This document shows positions 63,001-64,000 of a stretch of DNA of 64,000 nucleotides, in pieces. Origin of the DNA: Rheinheimera sp. SA_1 (lineage in GTDB: Bacteria; Pseudomonadota; Gammaproteobacteria; Enterobacterales; Alteromonadaceae); contig NZ_LXWK01000019.1 of NCBI RefSeq assembly GCF_001669775.1, positions 1 to 64,000 of the forward strand, written 5' to 3'. The first letter of the stretch is position 1; each line of letters begins with the position of its first letter. Both the position numbers and the translations under genes were made by a program. The notes below the pieces were generated by a model that did not search any database, was not told where the DNA came from, and was given only the letters and a program-made list of their open reading frames with translations.

Positions 63001-64000
63001 GTGCTGGCCGGCGAGCCGGCTGAAGCACCAGATGAACAAGTAGTAGCAGCCGATTGCCGTGCCAGGCTCAGCGCTTTGTTGCCAGGTTATATGGTGCCCG
63101 AATATGTTGTCGTGATGGCTCGGCTACCTTTGACACACAATGGCAAAGTAGATCGCAATGCGTTGCCGTTGCCTGGCATGTTATCCGCAACAGGCAGCAG
63201 CTATGAGCCGCCGCAAAGCCGCAACGAAAGCTTGCTGTGCCAGCTGTATGCGGCATTAATTGGTGTGACTCAGGTTGGGCGGCATGACAACTTCTTTACG
63301 CTGGGTGGTCATTCTTTGCTGGCAACCCGATTGATTAGCCAGTTGAAACAGCATCTTCGCCTTGAAATTCCATTGGGAGAGGTGGTCAGGCATCCGGTGG
63401 TTGCCACGCTGGCAGCGCGGCTTGATTCGCTAGCCGGCGTGCTTGCTGATCCGTTGGAACCGGTTGCAGCCAAAGCTTATTATCAAGTGTCGACTGAGCA
63501 GAAAAAGGCTTGGGTCAACAGTCAGATCAGACAGTCCTATCAGATCAAATCACATTTTGTTCAGCGCCTGATCCATTTCCGGGAAGCCGATGTCCACCGC
63601 AGCTACCGGATAGAGAAAGCGTTGCTGGCGTTGCTTGAACGCCATCAAATCCTGACGACCACGTTGCAGCTGGTTGACGGTTGTGTCATGCAGAAAATCC
63701 ACCGGATAACCGCCCTTGCGCTGGAGCAGAATACGGTGGACCTGAGCCAGGTGGCAGATAAGAAACAGGCGATGGAGCAGATTCGAGCCGGTGAATTTGA
63801 CCGGATTGTCAATGTTGCTGTGTTGCCGCTTTTCACATTCAAATTGATCAAAATGAGCAACTATTATGCAGTTCTGCTGCTGACGATAGACCATGTTTGC
63901 GTTGACTTGGTCTCGATGAATGTGCTTGAAAAAGAGCTGAAACTGATCTACGAGTCGATGTTGTGGGGACGTTATCAACCATTGCCTGCCAACAGGCTTT
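60022..64000 (+). CDS. NRPS protein 5, partial: docking-C-A-T then an atypical C/Cy domain (M14, start of M15)
   Basis: Open from ATG 60022 to the window end (1326 codons seen). It starts MSVDVLLELTRRKGVLFYLK, a TubC-type docking domain. C follows (from 77; HHIAADA at 211), then A (TSGSTGQPKG at 694, Asp235 at 739, Lys1042) and T (Ser1098). The pocket D-A-G-K-V-A-E-V-G-K is identical to M2. The next condensation-like domain starts without the usual SYAQxRLW entry (YYQVSTEQKKAWVNSQ) and reads IDHVCVDLVSM at its active site. The start codon overlaps the preceding stop as ATGA. Further modules and a release domain must lie beyond the window. Confidence 0.95.
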   Translation, partial: MSVDVLLELTRRKGVLFYLKDGKLGYQARKGSLSDELKTQIAAHKAAIIAHLQQRQLLVQSDAAPELKPATDRAALPLSFAQQRLWFIDRLGNGSAGYNTQGSFWLPDWQPQLFATALQALLERHEILRTTYPVEALHPDEPLCQHIRQQYQLPLTEHDFSALPHAAQQRQLQQLTQSETGRVFVLSTELPLRVHLIKLSGQRQQVLYVIHHIAADAWSMDIFQRELKQLYQALCQQQQAPLPALPVQYGDYAAWQREYVSGSVLEKHLTYWRAQLAGLPPLHQLPLDYARPPQQSFAGHTFSQLLPQALSKRIREFCASHDVTLFMLMQTAFALLLSRYSGEQDIVMGAAVSGRPDAKVEGLIGLFLNMLVLRSDLTGQPDFLQLLNRNKAMILAAVEHQAMPFEQLVEQLSPERHLSHNALIQVLFGVQNTARDIRDPALAGAMLAQQDFVVRPLSSRFEMKLDVVELGEFISLSWLYNTALFKDDSMQLMAQGFAVLLAAMLAEPGRQVDSFALLSAAEQQKILRDWNPSKVSYPQGLLVHRLIEEQAALCAEQLALVDDGLQLSFAEFNRRANRLAHYLRSVGVGPDVVVAVFQQRSAALIISLLAVLKAGGAYVPLDVTNPAARTDYMLRDSGARVVLTSEAAASQLACSAAQVICLDNIAVAEAIALCPAHNLDLPLHPRNLAYVIYTSGSTGQPKGVAVDHGNVCDFLLSAIASFMPDHIAGAVVSTPLVFDATVGSLWVALAAGKYAELLPEGALAIDLLGDYLLDDETAYLFKLTPSHLEAVASKGVVGTSPRARHVLVVAGEPLPPKTLELWAGHLLPGAQFFNEYGPTETTVGATVYPVCLRGNAWSEASVPIGRPLGLTQLYVLNEAMSPQPVGALGELYIGGAGVARGYLGKGSLSAARFVPDPFSTRAGARLYRTGDIVRYLPDGDVQFVGRRDHQVKVRGFRIELDEIAAVLLGTGLVSEAIVVVRQVHQAAALVAYLVLAGEPAEAPDEQVVAADCRARLSALLPGYMVPEYVVVMARLPLTHNGKVDRNALPLPGMLSATGSSYEPPQSRNESLLCQLYAALIGVTQVGRHDNFFTLGGHSLLATRLISQLKQHLRLEIPLGEVVRHPVVATLAARLDSLAGVLADPLEPVAAKAYYQVSTEQKKAWVNSQIRQSYQIKSHFVQRLIHFREADVHRSYRIEKALLALLERHQILTTTLQLVDGCVMQKIHRITALALEQNTVDLSQVADKKQAMEQIRAGEFDRIVNVAVLPLFTFKLIKMSNYYAVLLLTIDHVCVDLVSMNVLEKELKLIYESMLWGRYQPLPANRL
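63470..64000 (+). other. Atypical condensation or heterocyclisation domain, cut by window end
   Basis: The active-site line DHVCVDLVS fits the heterocyclisation (Cy) signature DxxxxDxxS exactly (Asp1290, Asp1295, Ser1298). It also keeps the second His (1291) and the Asp of HHxxxDG. The entry motif is neither the usual C nor the usual Cy one. If Cy, the next A domain should activate Cys, Ser or Thr and a thiazoline or oxazoline would form; otherwise it is a divergent C domain. The deciding sequence lies outside the window. Confidence 0.5.

Noticed and set aside
14683-64000. Dozens of minus-strand and alternate-frame open frames inside the NRPS genes
   Set aside because: They are shadows of G+C-rich coding DNA with complete NRPS motifs in the main frame.
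1-64000. tRNA, rRNA or riboswitch genes, and an MbtH-like protein gene
   Set aside because: I looked for cloverleaf, rRNA and MbtH signatures while reading and found none I could support.

Overview
The window carries the first part of a very large non-ribosomal peptide synthetase (NRPS) locus, preceded by a small accessory block and a field of decayed insertion sequences. The organism looks like a gammaproteobacterium: the condensation and adenylation domains resemble those of Alteromonadales and Enterobacterales-type peptide synthetases, and the IS remnants (IS3, IS4, IS5, IS256 and IS630 families) are of types common there. Genus cannot be fixed from the sequence. The accessory block visibly uses more A+T than the NRPS genes.

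Layout. Positions 1-5210: the tail of an IS3 transposase, a type II thioesterase (minus), broken IS4, IS630 and IS3-OrfA transposases, an intact aspartate 1-decarboxylase panD (minus), and a frameshifted lyase of the isocitrate lyase/PEP mutase family (minus). Positions 5207-6680: no supportable gene, but a 2 x 50 bp tandem repeat carrying TTGACA boxes. Positions 6681-10489: a plus-strand operon of a B-box/trypsin-like protease, a freestanding adenylation (A) domain, a freestanding carrier protein and an iron/2-oxoglutarate halogenase of the SyrB2 type (His-Gln-Ala metal motif), closed by a hairpin. Positions 10567-14206: a decayed IS256 transposase, a small membrane protein plus winged-helix regulator pair, a hexanucleotide repeat and an IS5-family element with 16-bp ends and a frameshifted transposase. 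Positions 14683-64000: five NRPS genes joined by ATGA, TAAATG, TGATG and ATGA junctions. The fifth runs off the window.

The assembly line has at least 14 carrier domains (numbered here M1-M14) and enters a 15th module. All five proteins start with a TubC-type (beta-hairpin) docking domain, and the four complete ones end in short acidic tails, which fits head-to-tail docking. Pocket residues read by eye suggest: M1 Val-like, M2 unassigned (Asx-like pocket), M3 Asp-like, M4 Ser, M5 N-methylated Asx-like, M6 no working A domain, M7 N-methylated Asx-like, M8 Asx-like, M9 no working A domain, M10 Phe-like, M11 unassigned, M12 Val-like (then epimerised by a dual E/C domain), M13 Phe-like, M14 Asx-like. 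No terminating thioesterase is in view.

The most interesting point is that M6 and M9 keep condensation and carrier domains but have eroded A domains (no ATP-binding loop, catalytic Lys replaced by Ser or Asn). The same locus encodes a complete freestanding A + carrier + halogenase set. The simplest reading is that a chlorinated, probably Val- or aminobutyrate-like residue is made on the freestanding carrier and delivered in trans to M6, M9 or both. M6 also has an extra condensation-like domain without the catalytic His, a candidate docking platform.
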